DNA of 39,664 nucleotides from an uncultured Phycisphaerales bacterium (GTDB lineage: Bacteria; Planctomycetota; Phycisphaerae; Tepidisphaerales; Tepidisphaeraceae), in the NCBI GenBank assembly GCA_903871935.1, contig CAIQIQ010000080.1, positions 1 through 39,664 of the forward strand, written 5' to 3'. Shown here one piece after another: positions 23,301-30,307 of the stretch. The notes under the pieces were generated by a model. That model had not been told where the DNA came from. It did no database searches and saw nothing but the letters and a program-made list of their open reading frames with translations. Made by a program: the position numbers and the translations under genes. Numbering within the stretch: position 1 is the stretch's first letter; each line of letters starts with the position of its first letter.

Positions 23301-25326
23301 TGGGTTCTCCGCGCCGGATTTATATGCGTATGTCGGAGGGTGGAACCTTCCCGTGGTGTTTGACCAGAGCATCACGGTGGAATCTGGCACGCTGTACGCT
23401 GGCGCCGTCAGCGGTGGGGACTCTCATGGCAACGGCCTCCGATACAGCGCCAATGCGCCGCCGGCGCACGGGGAACTCGTGCTGCAGACCGACGGCAGTT
23501 ACACCTATATATCCGATACGGGCTACGTGGGATTGGACAGCTTTACATTCTGGGCGATTGATGGTTCGGCACTCTCGAACGTAGGGACCGTGAGGATCAC
23601 GGTAAAGGCACCGAATCACGCGCCGGTCATCGCGGACCAGGTCTTGTACGTCCAGGAACATCGTGCGGTGGGTGCACCAGTAGGCCTCGTGCAGGTTCAC
23701 GATCCGGACGAGGATGTGCTCAGTTTTGCCATCCTGGGCGGAGACCCCAATGGGGTCTTTGCGATTAACCCCACAACAGGTCTGATTTCGGTCGTGAAAG
23801 CGGAATACCTGGACTATGAGACCATGCCACGCAAGTATGACCTGACGGTAGAGGTCACTGACAACGGTGTTCCCAACCTGAGCAGCCATGCGACGGTTAC
23901 CATCAACATCACCGACATCGACGAAAGCAAGATCGGGTTTACGCTTTCCAACACCAGCGTGCCGGAGAATGATCCGGCCGGCACGGTTGTGGGTGATCTC
24001 TTGAGCGATGATCCCGAGGCCCAGAGCAGCATTGTCTATACGCTGGTGCCGGGCGAGGGCAGCGCGGACAACGCCACCTTCGCAATCGTCAACAACCAGC
24101 TTGTGGCAACCATCTCGTTCAACTACGAGGTGCGCAACAGCTATAGCATCCGCATCCGCGCCACCGACGGAATGACGGTATTTATCGAAAAGGCCTTCAC
24201 GATCAGCGTCATAAACGTCAATGAAGCGCCGTTGGATCTGGCGCTGTCGGGGTCGGGAGTTCCCGAGGGCCAGCCCGTGGGTACGACCGTGGGCAGACTA
24301 TCGGCGACATGTGCCGATGGCACAGACAGCATTACTTATGCCCTGGTCAGTGGCCCTGGGGCGGACGACAACGCCAGCTTCAGGATCGTTGGCAACCGCC
24401 TGGTGACAGCGATCACGTTCAACTACATTCCGGGGCGTGACTATGCCGTGCGCATTCGGGCCGCGGATTCCGGGGGCCTGAGCGTGGAGAAGGAACTGGG
24501 GATCCCGGGTGTGCCGGTGTTTGAGTTTGGGCGGGTGGATGGCCGGGCCAACAAGAACGTCAGCATCGCGGACGGCGACGGGGATATAGTGACCTTCAAG
24601 CTCAGCGGCGGCGGCATGGGCAGCTTCTGGGGCAACCAGGTGGGCCTGATCGATACCACCGCCAAGAGCGCCCTGAGCATCACTGTGAAGAAAGGGAGAA
24701 ACGGTGATGGGCTGTATCAGATAGGGGACATCACCAGTGATGGGCTCATTAAGAGCATCAGCGCCAAGAGCGTGGTTGAGAGTGGCGAGGTGCTGCTCAA
24801 CAGCCTGGGACGATCTCCGGGCAAGGCGGCGGTGTCGCTGACCTTCAAGCAGATCAGTCATGCGGATATCTGCGTGCAGGGGCTCGCGGTATCGTCCATT
24901 GCGGTGGGAAGCTGGGTTACGACCAGCCGGATCGTGACGACTGGATCGATTGCGAAGTTTAGTGCGGCCGCGATGGCCCATAGTTCGATCTTGGTGGGTG
25001 TGGATACGGACTTTGACGGGCGATTTGCCGGGCATGATGACTTTACCAATACGGGAGCGACGCTGGGCAAACTGACGATCACGGGGCTGAAGCTGCCCAA
25101 GGGAAGCCCTACGCCCGCGTATATGCTGGATAGTGATATCTCCGCTCCCAGCGTGGGCAGCCTGTCGCTGGTGAATGTTTCGGATCACGGGCATCCTGTG
25201 GTGCATGTGTTGAATGATGTAGGGGTGCTCAAGGTCGTGGTCGCGCCATTGGCGGACGGGGTGATGTATGCCGCCGGGACATGGAGTAAGGCCGGGCAAC
25301 GGCCGGCGATGTGGGACGTGGTGTAG
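20353..25326 (+). CDS. Giant LEPR-XLL surface protein with SBBP, IgGFc-binding-like and cadherin-like domains
   Basis: Protein of 1657 residues. GTG start with AGGAG 6 nt upstream. A basic N-terminus is followed by VEGLEQRTLLAD (about 26-37), the planctomycete LEPR-XLL signature of exported proteins. Then come seven to eight SBBP beta-propeller repeats (40-498; recurring LAWSSYLGG, IAIDGxGNAW and GGFDT); a cadherin/VCBS-like domain (500-595); an IgGFc-binding-like domain (597-1000); a second VCBS-like unit (1000-1085); a cadherin (1088-1190); two homologous units of about 97 residues with VPEN/VPEG openings and FxIVxNxLV cores (1192-1385); and a planctomycete-type C-terminal region (1390-1657). 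No transmembrane anchor is seen. The architecture points to adhesion or matrix binding; ligand unknown. Confidence 0.9.
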   Translation: MTQWKDCGRRVDRPVSAVRRATGALVEGLEQRTLLADTPVLDWSSYLGGGGEDSGAATAVDGNGDVWVVGTTSSPDFAGGEWDTSYNGDLHAFVRKIHADGTLVWSIILRGSGDDWGAGIAIDGSGNAWLTGTTTSPDFAHGGFDTTFVGGQDAYVAKILADGTLAWSSYLGGMYATDGAAIAIDGNGNAWITGATNSPDFAKGGFDTTFNTWGTLGNPDAFVAKVNADGTFAWSSYLGGWFSDAGNAIAIDGNGNAWVAGWTGSAGWAVGGFDTSFSGGLGTSNSGFLAKINADGTLAWSSYLGDGLNDLGAAIAIDGSGAAWLTGYTNSPDWASGGFDISYNGGEYDATVMKINANGTLAWSSYLGGSGEDRGSGISIDGSGNVWVTGFTYSSDLASGGFDTSFNGDSGDAFVAKINADGTLAWSSYLGGGVQSYPVNGNGDMADDNSDREGTAITTDGNGNVWVTGYTRSPGWASGGSDTCFNGGGLDAFVAKISEHAHAPVVADQALTTDEGTAVVGAVTGTDVNGDALSYRPVIMPRHGSLSFQADGTFIYTPANNYYGPDSFTYLANDGQWDSNTATVNITVMPQRQWPPQGPDTMGKEFWLAFGVHLGPLYSSPGEDPAKFLHLSSRQEAHVTVAIPGMGWTQSYVVEPGDVTTVAVPWDAYANGEDGIANVGIHVTSDQEIAVYGMSQQATSSDGFTALPVDVLGNSYVAIADMVHPYDTYVYGLGTQIEVVGTEDETTVTIIPSVDAGTHLAGIPYEVTLDKGQVYQLQTTTNYVDLTGTQIQSDRPVAVFSGNQRNPYVVEQLLPVMNWGDHYITVPMAPASSGDAFRVLAAEDGTQVTVNGVAIAPLSAGQYYEWQGSAAQDINSNKPVLVAQYANGYQSNPWANVDATMVIVPPADSALTAYMISTPAYGFGSHFINFWTTAGTTVLLDGEAIPVSEFTPVSNTRYVTASIRVDVGTHIVHGAAPVGVMLYGFSAPDLYAYVGGWNLPVVFDQSITVESGTLYAGAVSGGDSHGNGLRYSANAPPAHGELVLQTDGSYTYISDTGYVGLDSFTFWAIDGSALSNVGTVRITVKAPNHAPVIADQVLYVQEHRAVGAPVGLVQVHDPDEDVLSFAILGGDPNGVFAINPTTGLISVVKAEYLDYETMPRKYDLTVEVTDNGVPNLSSHATVTINITDIDESKIGFTLSNTSVPENDPAGTVVGDLLSDDPEAQSSIVYTLVPGEGSADNATFAIVNNQLVATISFNYEVRNSYSIRIRATDGMTVFIEKAFTISVINVNEAPLDLALSGSGVPEGQPVGTTVGRLSATCADGTDSITYALVSGPGADDNASFRIVGNRLVTAITFNYIPGRDYAVRIRAADSGGLSVEKELGIPGVPVFEFGRVDGRANKNVSIADGDGDIVTFKLSGGGMGSFWGNQVGLIDTTAKSALSITVKKGRNGDGLYQIGDITSDGLIKSISAKSVVESGEVLLNSLGRSPGKAAVSLTFKQISHADICVQGLAVSSIAVGSWVTTSRIVTTGSIAKFSAAAMAHSSILVGVDTDFDGRFAGHDDFTNTGATLGKLTITGLKLPKGSPTPAYMLDSDISAPSVGSLSLVNVSDHGHPVVHVLNDVGVLKVVVAPLADGVMYAAGTWSKAGQRPAMWDVV
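20470..21850 (+). repeat. Degenerate tandem DNA repeats encoding SBBP units
   Basis: Units of about 190-210 bp recur with a conserved core TGGTCGAGCTATCTGGGGGG at about 20478, 20850, 21051, 21249, 21438 and 21627, plus recurrent GGCAACGGCAA blocks. High DNA identity between units makes recombination or slippage plausible. Confidence 0.8.
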
Positions 25327-25390
25327 GCGAAGAGCGCCTCGCCCTCTCCCCCGTGTGCCCCCTTCGTGCCTGAATCACAAAACTTTGCCA

Positions 25391-25414
25391 CCAAAAAATC
25401 TTGGAATTTTTTGG
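25391..25414. terminator. A/T hairpin, possible bidirectional terminator
   Basis: Perfect 9-bp stem CCAAAAAAT / ATTTTTTGG with a 6-nt loop, 65 nt after the surface protein stop. T-runs on both strands could serve the giant gene, though the stem is AT-rich and weak. Confidence 0.4.
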
Positions 25415-25627
25415 CCCCCCGCTTTTTCCGCCCTTTCCGAACAAAACCCCGCCCAACCACCCCATATATATAGAGAGACGTGTTTTTATGCGCCTCGGAT
25501 CTTTGGCAACCGAATACCCGCACCACCGTGCCCGCGTTGAGCGAAGCGAAATCCCGGCTGCGCCAGGACTCTCTGGCAACTGGATATGCACTGGCATCAG
25601 GTTTGCATTTGCCGATTCCCCGGCCAA

Positions 25628-25654
25628 TGTCACACTTTGTCACAGATTGTCACA
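25628..25654 (+). repeat. Three TGTCACA copies at exact 10-bp spacing
   Basis: TGTCACA at 25628-25634, 25638-25644 and 25648-25654. The helical phasing puts all copies on one face of the DNA, as in iterons or cooperative protein sites. Confidence 0.7.
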
Positions 25655-25681
25655 CATTATTTCCGCAGGGCCACACGCGCC

Positions 25682-25737
25682 TGACTTCCGACTTCTGACC
25701 TCCGACCTCTGACTTCTGTCTTCTGACTCCTGGCTTC
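25682..25737 (+). repeat. Eight tandem heptamers (YGACYTC type)
   Basis: Units TGACTTC, CGACTTC, TGACCTC, CGACCTC, TGACTTC, TGTCTTC, TGACTCC, TGGCTTC in a row. The same heptamer occurs inverted inside the oxidoreductase gene at 13771. Confidence 0.8.
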
Positions 25738-25971
25738 TCCCCGGGGAACTTGCGCACCTCCTCCCCCAACCTCCACCTAACCACATGCCATCACTGCAGT
25801 TAACGACATGGGGGTACCCCCAACCAGAACCTGCGCACCTGCTACTTATCCACAACCGCCCTCACCCCTTCCGACGACATCACGGCTACGCCATACCATC
25901 GGCCTCGGAAAGAAAGCCGGCACCCTCGGGTTCTCCGAAAGACCGTAACCCGTCATACAGAACGCTGGCTA

Positions 25972-26313
25972 TCACTTGTCTTGCAGCTCGGAAAGCTCCG
26001 CCAGGATGGTGTCGAGTTCGGTGCGTGAGGGCATGCATTGCCAGTGGCGGACGACCCGGCCGTCAAGCATCAGCACCGCATCGCCCCAGCGTAGCCCAGG
26101 GTGCAGCATCAGGATATTCGGCAGATCGCGGTGATGGATCAGGATGATCGACAGGGGCAAGTCCACCAACGGCTCAAAAGAGGAGTGATGGGCGCACACA
26201 TCGGTCCCTGGACGGCAGTCCTGATTGCAGCATTGGATGAGGATGGGCTCCTTGCGGCGGCCAATCCGCTCCATGCAGTCCGACAAACGATACACATGAT
26301 ACGGATTTGCCAT
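25972..26313 (-). CDS. Small thioredoxin-like protein downstream of nrfA
   Basis: Protein of 113 residues with no signal peptide. Five cysteines cluster in the first third (Cys13, Cys28, Cys29, Cys33, Cys40), followed by a beta-strand pattern (LPLSIILIHH, AVLMLDGRVVRHWQCMP) and a C-terminal helix TELDTILAELSEL that together resemble the second half of thioredoxin-fold proteins. It lacks a classical CGPC motif. It is on the same strand as nrfHA, 120 nt after nrfA, with a weak hairpin between, so co-expression is possible. A role in redox, copper or haem handling for the cytochromes is only a guess. No clear ribosome site precedes the ATG. Confidence 0.6.
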   Translation of the reverse strand: MANPYHVYRLSDCMERIGRRKEPILIQCCNQDCRPGTDVCAHHSSFEPLVDLPLSIILIHHRDLPNILMLHPGLRWGDAVLMLDGRVVRHWQCMPSRTELDTILAELSELQDK

Positions 26314-26398
26314 TTCAGAGCGCCATCCCTAGCTATAGTCCTTGGCTGTTGCAGTATAGAAACATGGTCATGTACATGGAATGCGCAAAATAGGGAGT

Positions 26399-26419
26399 TT
26401 GTGGAGTCTCCCCACAAAG
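26399..26419 (-). terminator. Hairpin after nrfA
   Basis: 7-bp stem TTTGTGG / CCACAAA with a 7-nt loop, 14 nt beyond the nrfA stop. On the minus strand it is followed by CTCCCTATTTTG, a broken T-tract. Weak terminator candidate. Confidence 0.35.
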
Positions 26420-26433
26420 ACCGTTGCGAAGGT

Positions 26434-28131
26434 CTACCTCGCCGGGCCGACGGCCGGGACCGCTGGCGTGGTTGGCAGACCCTCAGCCATCTTGCCCGCC
26501 AGCATGGCGGTCGCCTTGACTTCGGCCTGGCGTGACAAATCGATCGACTCTGCGAGAATCCGCGCCAATTCCTGAGGCGCATGGAAACCCATCGAGTTCT
26601 CGGCCGCTACAAAGTCCAACCGCCATTGGGCCGCCCGCTGCAGTTCGCCCAGTTCCTTGAGCCTGGGGTCCTTCTCGACCATGGCCGCCCAGAGCGTCTG
26701 CAGGTTGGCCTTAAGCTCCGCCTGCAACCTTGCCTCCCGCTGGTCCTGCGGCAGTGCCGCATACGCCGGGTCTTTTGCCAGAATGTCGCGAGCTCTGGCG
26801 GATGCCGCCTCGCGATTCTGCTCATCGTAGGGCTTGCGCACCGTCACGATGGCATCGAGCATCGACACGGCGGCCGTCCCGGCACGGCTCAGCAGGGCAA
26901 AATGCCGATCCTGGATCGCCTCAACCCGGCTCTTGATCTCGTCATCCGGATATGGATGGCACGGCTGGCATGACCGATTCACCATCAGCAAAGGGCTGCG
27001 AACCCAGTGCTCGGAGACCTTCATCGCGCCTTCGCGCTTGTAGGGCATGTGGCAATCCGCGCAGGCAACGCCGCTCTTGGCATGAATGCCCTGGCTCCAG
27101 AGCTCAAACTCCGGGTGCTGCGCCTTGAGCACTTCGATGCCCGTTTCGGCATGCACCCAGTCCTTGAAGCGGTGGCCATTTACCTGCAGGCCATCATAGT
27201 AGTGCTCGATCTGTTCAACCTTGAGCCCCTCGTTCCAGGGGAAGAACAGTGTCATCCCCTTGCCGCAGTAATACTCGACATGACACTGGCCACAGACGAA
27301 CGAGCGCATCTCCTGGCGTGTGCCATCGGTGTTGGGACTGTACGGTGTCTTCCGGTCTCCCTTGCGCCAGCGCTCGATGCTGGGAAGATGCGGTGCCGAA
27401 ACATCGGAATTGGCGAATGCCTGAATGCCGTTGATGAAGGCGGGGCGGGTGACGCGAAGTTCCATCGTCCCGGGATCGTGGCAGTCAACACAGGATACGG
27501 GATGAGCGCCGCCGGTCGTTTCCGCCAGTGCTTTATGGGCATCCCAGTAGCTCATTTCGCTGACCAGGGAGAGGCCCTTTTGCACCTGCTCGGCATCGCT
27601 GCCATTGGGCAGGGCCTCTTTGCCGAGTTTGCGGTAGAGCGGCATGATGGAGCCGTGGCAGTGCAGGCAATTGCCCGACTGCTTGGCCTCGACCGGGATG
27701 TTGCGCCTGGTGCTCTCCTGGTCTTGCAGCATGAACGCATGGCCGCGGCGGTCGCGGTAGTCAACCGCAAAGAGGTAGCCTGCGAAGATGCGGCTGAGCC
27801 AGGGGTCGCGCAGCGCCTTCTCCGGCGGGGTCTCACCTTCGGTCCCCGTGCCGCCACCATACTTGGTGCGCGTTGGCTCGGAGGTGCGGCGATAGCCATC
27901 GTATTCGCGTGGCCAGTTGACGCCCCATTTCGCCGGATCCACCGTGTTCTCATCAACTTCGACGAGCTTGAGGAACGGATTGCGCTGTTCCTGCTTGCGC
28001 TCAAAGATGTTGACCAGGAGTGCCGTCGCCGCCGCAGTCAGGGCCGCGACGACAAGAACAATCAGGACAAAGCCCAGAACTCGGCCCCGGTAACGGTTCA
28101 ATGCAGTCATGGTCTTCCTCATTCCGCTCAT
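26434..28131 (-). CDS. nrfA: Ammonia-forming cytochrome c nitrite reductase NrfA
   Basis: Pentahaem enzyme of 565 residues that reduces nitrite to ammonium with six electrons in the periplasm. ATG 28131 overlaps the nrfH stop (ATGA) and has GGAG 7 nt upstream; ATG 28110 with GAGGAA is an alternative. An N-terminal hydrophobic anchor/signal (17-41) precedes five haem motifs at Cys155 (CLHCH), Cys214 (CVDCH), Cys280 (CGQCH), Cys357 (CADCH) and Cys388 (CQPCH). Active-site residues seen: HVEYY after haem 3 (catalytic Tyr), KAQHPEFELWSQGIH before haem 4 (catalytic His), and RRGHAF (probable Arg). The first site is CxxCH where most NrfA have CxxCK. A helical C-terminus completes the dimer-interface part. 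Electrons come from NrfH. Confidence 0.96.
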   Translation of the reverse strand: MSGMRKTMTALNRYRGRVLGFVLIVLVVAALTAAATALLVNIFERKQEQRNPFLKLVEVDENTVDPAKWGVNWPREYDGYRRTSEPTRTKYGGGTGTEGETPPEKALRDPWLSRIFAGYLFAVDYRDRRGHAFMLQDQESTRRNIPVEAKQSGNCLHCHGSIMPLYRKLGKEALPNGSDAEQVQKGLSLVSEMSYWDAHKALAETTGGAHPVSCVDCHDPGTMELRVTRPAFINGIQAFANSDVSAPHLPSIERWRKGDRKTPYSPNTDGTRQEMRSFVCGQCHVEYYCGKGMTLFFPWNEGLKVEQIEHYYDGLQVNGHRFKDWVHAETGIEVLKAQHPEFELWSQGIHAKSGVACADCHMPYKREGAMKVSEHWVRSPLLMVNRSCQPCHPYPDDEIKSRVEAIQDRHFALLSRAGTAAVSMLDAIVTVRKPYDEQNREAASARARDILAKDPAYAALPQDQREARLQAELKANLQTLWAAMVEKDPRLKELGELQRAAQWRLDFVAAENSMGFHAPQELARILAESIDLSRQAEVKATAMLAGKMAEGLPTTPAVPAVGPAR

Positions 28132-28598
28132 TTCATTGCTCCATGCCCGACACCACGATGGCAGTGCACGCATCGGATGGCGTTGTCATCCCAGGTGCTG
28201 CCGCGCACGATCTCATGGACGAAATCGCCATGGCAACGCAGGCAGTTGTCCTGCAAGAGTTGGCTGTTTTTCTCTTTGATCAGGATGGGCTCATGGAAAT
28301 CCTGGAACGTAAAGCCCTTGGAGTGGTGATACCCATTGGACGCCTTGGCGATGTACTTGCCCGGGAACCCTGGGGGCACATGGCAATCATTGCAGGTGGC
28401 GAAGGAGTGGTGCGGCCCTTTGCGCCAGGAGTCATACTCATCATTCATGATGTGGCAGTTCACGCAGACCTTTGGGTCGTTGGACAGGTAGGAGAAGCCT
28501 TCGGCATACCTGAACGTGAATCCGCTGACACCGGTGAGGATGCCGATCAGGATCGCCAAGGCGAACCAACGTTTGGAAAGCTTCCGAGACAGACTCAC
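28128..28598 (-). CDS. nrfH: NrfH tetrahaem quinol dehydrogenase subunit
   Basis: NapC/NirT-type membrane cytochrome of about 156 residues that takes electrons from menaquinol and passes them to NrfA. One N-terminal transmembrane helix (WFALAILIGILTGVSGF, 11-27) and four CxxCH haem sites at Cys45 (CVNCHIM, the NrfH-type Met-liganded haem), Cys69, Cys119 and Cys143. The start is GTG 28598 by homology of the SRKLSKRWF opening; AAGGA touches the GTG directly, so a rarer start a few codons downstream cannot be excluded. The open frame to 28901 extends through the neighbour in another frame and is not coding. It overlaps nrfA by 4 nt, and an FNR-type promoter lies upstream. Confidence 0.94.
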   Translation of the reverse strand: MSLSRKLSKRWFALAILIGILTGVSGFTFRYAEGFSYLSNDPKVCVNCHIMNDEYDSWRKGPHHSFATCNDCHVPPGFPGKYIAKASNGYHHSKGFTFQDFHEPILIKEKNSQLLQDNCLRCHGDFVHEIVRGSTWDDNAIRCVHCHRGVGHGAMK

Positions 28599-28665
28599 TC
28601 CTTCACACTGTGCTACTGGGTTTCTCAAGTTAAGCGAACGCGGCCTTGCGTTGCAACGCTGAACT

Positions 28666-28714
28666 TCATCGTTTTCTACCGCCCCGACTGACGTGGCTCT
28701 TTGATCCAGATCAA
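28666..28714 (-). promoter_or_regulatory. FNR-type class II promoter of nrfHA
   Basis: A perfect FNR consensus palindrome TTGATCCAGATCAA at 28701-28714 is centred 41.5 bp before the predicted +1 (A at 28666), with the -10 element TAGAAA at 28678-28673 on the minus strand. This is exactly the spacing of class II FNR-activated promoters. It lies in the last codons of the upstream membrane protein gene, leaving a leader of about 68 nt before nrfH. An oxygen- or NO-responsive Crp/Fnr regulator is inferred. Confidence 0.75.
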
Positions 28715-29494
28715 GCAAAGCAAAGCGGCAACAGCGCCATGTGCGAGAATGGCGGCGATGGGATTTGTCGGCAACGTGTAGGGAACATCCTGATTCAGAT
28801 TCATGAGCGTGTAGGCGATGGGCATCTCGGGCCAGATGGACAAAGGGGCGGCACTGTTGATCGCAAAGACCGGGTGGATGTTGATCAGCCGTTGCATCCA
28901 CGAAAGCAGTCCCGGGGTCTGGAGGTGGGGGAAGAGCCAGATGGGAGCCGTGAGCCAGAGCAATCCCAGGATCACGGTCAGCCCGGCGGCCGACGTGGAG
29001 CGCAGGCCCGCACGATGCAGCACCGCCACCAGGCTTGCCTCAAGCAGGACAACGCCGATCATCACCCCATACATGCCCAGCCAACTGCGCAGGTGTACCG
29101 CAGGATCGGCCCACACCGCCCAGAGCCAGTTGGCCGCGATCACGTGCGCCACGCATGCGGCCGCGATCAGGCCGTGCCTGGGCCTATCCCAGAGAGCTGC
29201 GGCATAGGGAGCCAGCATAGCGCAAAGAACCAATCCGCCAAGGAACAGTCCGAGGTTGATGCCGGTCAGGCGTGCCAGGCCCGAACTGATAGCCGCGGTC
29301 AACAGGACCGTGCCGAGATGCCATCGGAGCCGGTAATGGGGGGCCAAGAACTGCACCGGAGTTGAATTATCTTCGATCGGAAGCATCAATGGGAGAGCCT
29401 TTGGTTTGCGGTCTGCATCACGCTGAAGCTCCGTCGGTTCTGCGGTCAGGATGACCAGAGAGCATTTTGTGCAATCAATATATCTTGCAGTCAT
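28676..29494 (-). CDS. Polytopic membrane protein upstream of nrfHA
   Basis: Protein of 272 residues with six to seven hydrophobic helices between about residues 58 and 265 (for example TVLLTAAISSGLARL, LGLFLGGLVLCAMLAPY, MYGVMIGVVLLEASLVAVL, AAGLTVILGLLWLTAPIWLF). The N-terminus holds a CTKC motif (8-11) in a polar segment; ATG 29386 (MLPIEDN) is an alternative start that would drop it. No ribosome site clearly decides. A conserved-looking loop HPVFAINSAAPLSIWPEMPIAY precedes the last helix. Not assigned to a family. Its 3' end contains the FNR-type promoter of nrfHA, so it lies on the same strand and may be cotranscribed in part; a role in nitrite respiration is only suggested by position. 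Confidence 0.75.
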   Translation of the reverse strand: MTARYIDCTKCSLVILTAEPTELQRDADRKPKALPLMLPIEDNSTPVQFLAPHYRLRWHLGTVLLTAAISSGLARLTGINLGLFLGGLVLCAMLAPYAAALWDRPRHGLIAAACVAHVIAANWLWAVWADPAVHLRSWLGMYGVMIGVVLLEASLVAVLHRAGLRSTSAAGLTVILGLLWLTAPIWLFPHLQTPGLLSWMQRLINIHPVFAINSAAPLSIWPEMPIAYTLMNLNQDVPYTLPTNPIAAILAHGAVAALLCLIWIKEPRQSGR

Positions 29495-29531
29495 CGATTT
29501 TTCAGCGTACCGTTAATCCAATATGGCTCGG

Positions 29532-29550
29532 TGGCGCCATATCGGCGCCA
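29532..29550. promoter_or_regulatory. Inverted repeat TGGCGCC-ATATC-GGCGCCA
   Basis: Exact 7-bp arms around 5 bp in the 81-bp gap between two divergent genes. It could be an operator for either gene. Confidence 0.3.
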
Positions 29551-29575
29551 GTGAGCCCAATGATGGGTGTTGAAG

Positions 29576-30298
29576 ATGTCTGGAAACGCTGAAATCCTCT
29601 GTTCACGCTGCGGAACCCCGTTTCCCAAGGAGAAGGGTAAGACAGCGGTGACTTGCCTTGTGTGTGGGCAGTTACGTCCGGATCTGGATCTCACGCTGGA
29701 TGACGATGATGAAGATCTGGCCGCCGGACTAAGCACCAGTGCCGGGGGCGGGTCGAGCAGTGGCGGTGGCAGCGGAATTGCTGCGCCGGAAGCCGATCCG
29801 CCAAACCATGTTCTTCGAGTTGCATCCCCGATCTCTTCCACGATTGACAGCCCGCAAGTGCCCGGGGGCAATGGCATGTCCCAGATGGATCAGCCGTTTC
29901 TGGCGATGGGCGAAATCCGCATGCCGTCGATGTACGGCGGCGTGGCGCCTGAAGCGCCCGACCGGTTGATGGAGCGCATTGGCAGTGTGTTGCTGATTGT
30001 CTGCCCTTTGGCGGTGGGCATGGCCGGTGGCTTGAACATGCTGTCACGGACCGATGACTTCTCCACGGGAACATGGTACGCGGTGGGAGCGGTCTTTCTG
30101 GTCATGCTGGTGGCGACGCTGTTTGCAGGACTTGCGGTGACCGGGCTGATGTTCCTTTTCCGCGTTCGCTGGACGTTCCTGATCCGCGTGATCTTTATCG
30201 CGGTGGCGGTACTGGTCTGCTCCTATGGCCTGCGGTTGATCCCCGGTCACATTCAGGTTCGCCAGGACGATCTGCCGGGTTTCGTGCTGCGGCCGTAA
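29576..30298 (+). CDS. Zinc-ribbon membrane protein
   Basis: Protein of 240 residues from ATG 29576; a GTG at 29567 would add three residues. N-terminal zinc ribbon with two CxxC pairs (Cys9/Cys12 and Cys27/Cys30), an acidic run (LTLDDDDEDLAA), a Gly/Ser-rich linker (about 55-75), then three transmembrane helices: about 135-158, 170-195 and 200-220 (SVLLIVCPLAVGMAGGL, AVFLVMLVATLFAGLAVTG, TFLIRVIFIAVAVLVCSYG). Similar zinc-ribbon plus membrane proteins are frequent and uncharacterised in planctomycetes. It converges on nuoD with only 9 nt between stops and no visible terminator. Confidence 0.75.
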   Translation: MSGNAEILCSRCGTPFPKEKGKTAVTCLVCGQLRPDLDLTLDDDDEDLAAGLSTSAGGGSSSGGGSGIAAPEADPPNHVLRVASPISSTIDSPQVPGGNGMSQMDQPFLAMGEIRMPSMYGGVAPEAPDRLMERIGSVLLIVCPLAVGMAGGLNMLSRTDDFSTGTWYAVGAVFLVMLVATLFAGLAVTGLMFLFRVRWTFLIRVIFIAVAVLVCSYGLRLIPGHIQVRQDDLPGFVLRP

Positions 30299-30307
30299 AT
30301 GGCGGAC

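Larger units (their letters stand above)
25327..25971. other. Repeat-rich convergent intergenic region
   Basis: Spacer of 645 bp between the ends of two converging genes. It holds an A/T hairpin (25391-25414), an AT-rich CATATATATAG run near 25466, three phased TGTCACA copies (25628-25654), eight heptamer repeats (25682-25737), the 12-bp palindrome GGGGGTACCCCC (25810-25821) and an exact DnaA-box-like TTATCCACA (25846-25854). No credible gene; composition is more C-rich on the plus strand than its neighbours. Confidence 0.6.

Noticed and set aside
28599..28901. N-terminal extension of the nrfH frame
   Set aside because: It overlaps the 3' end of the upstream membrane protein in another frame and has no NrfH-like sequence; the FNR promoter also falls here.
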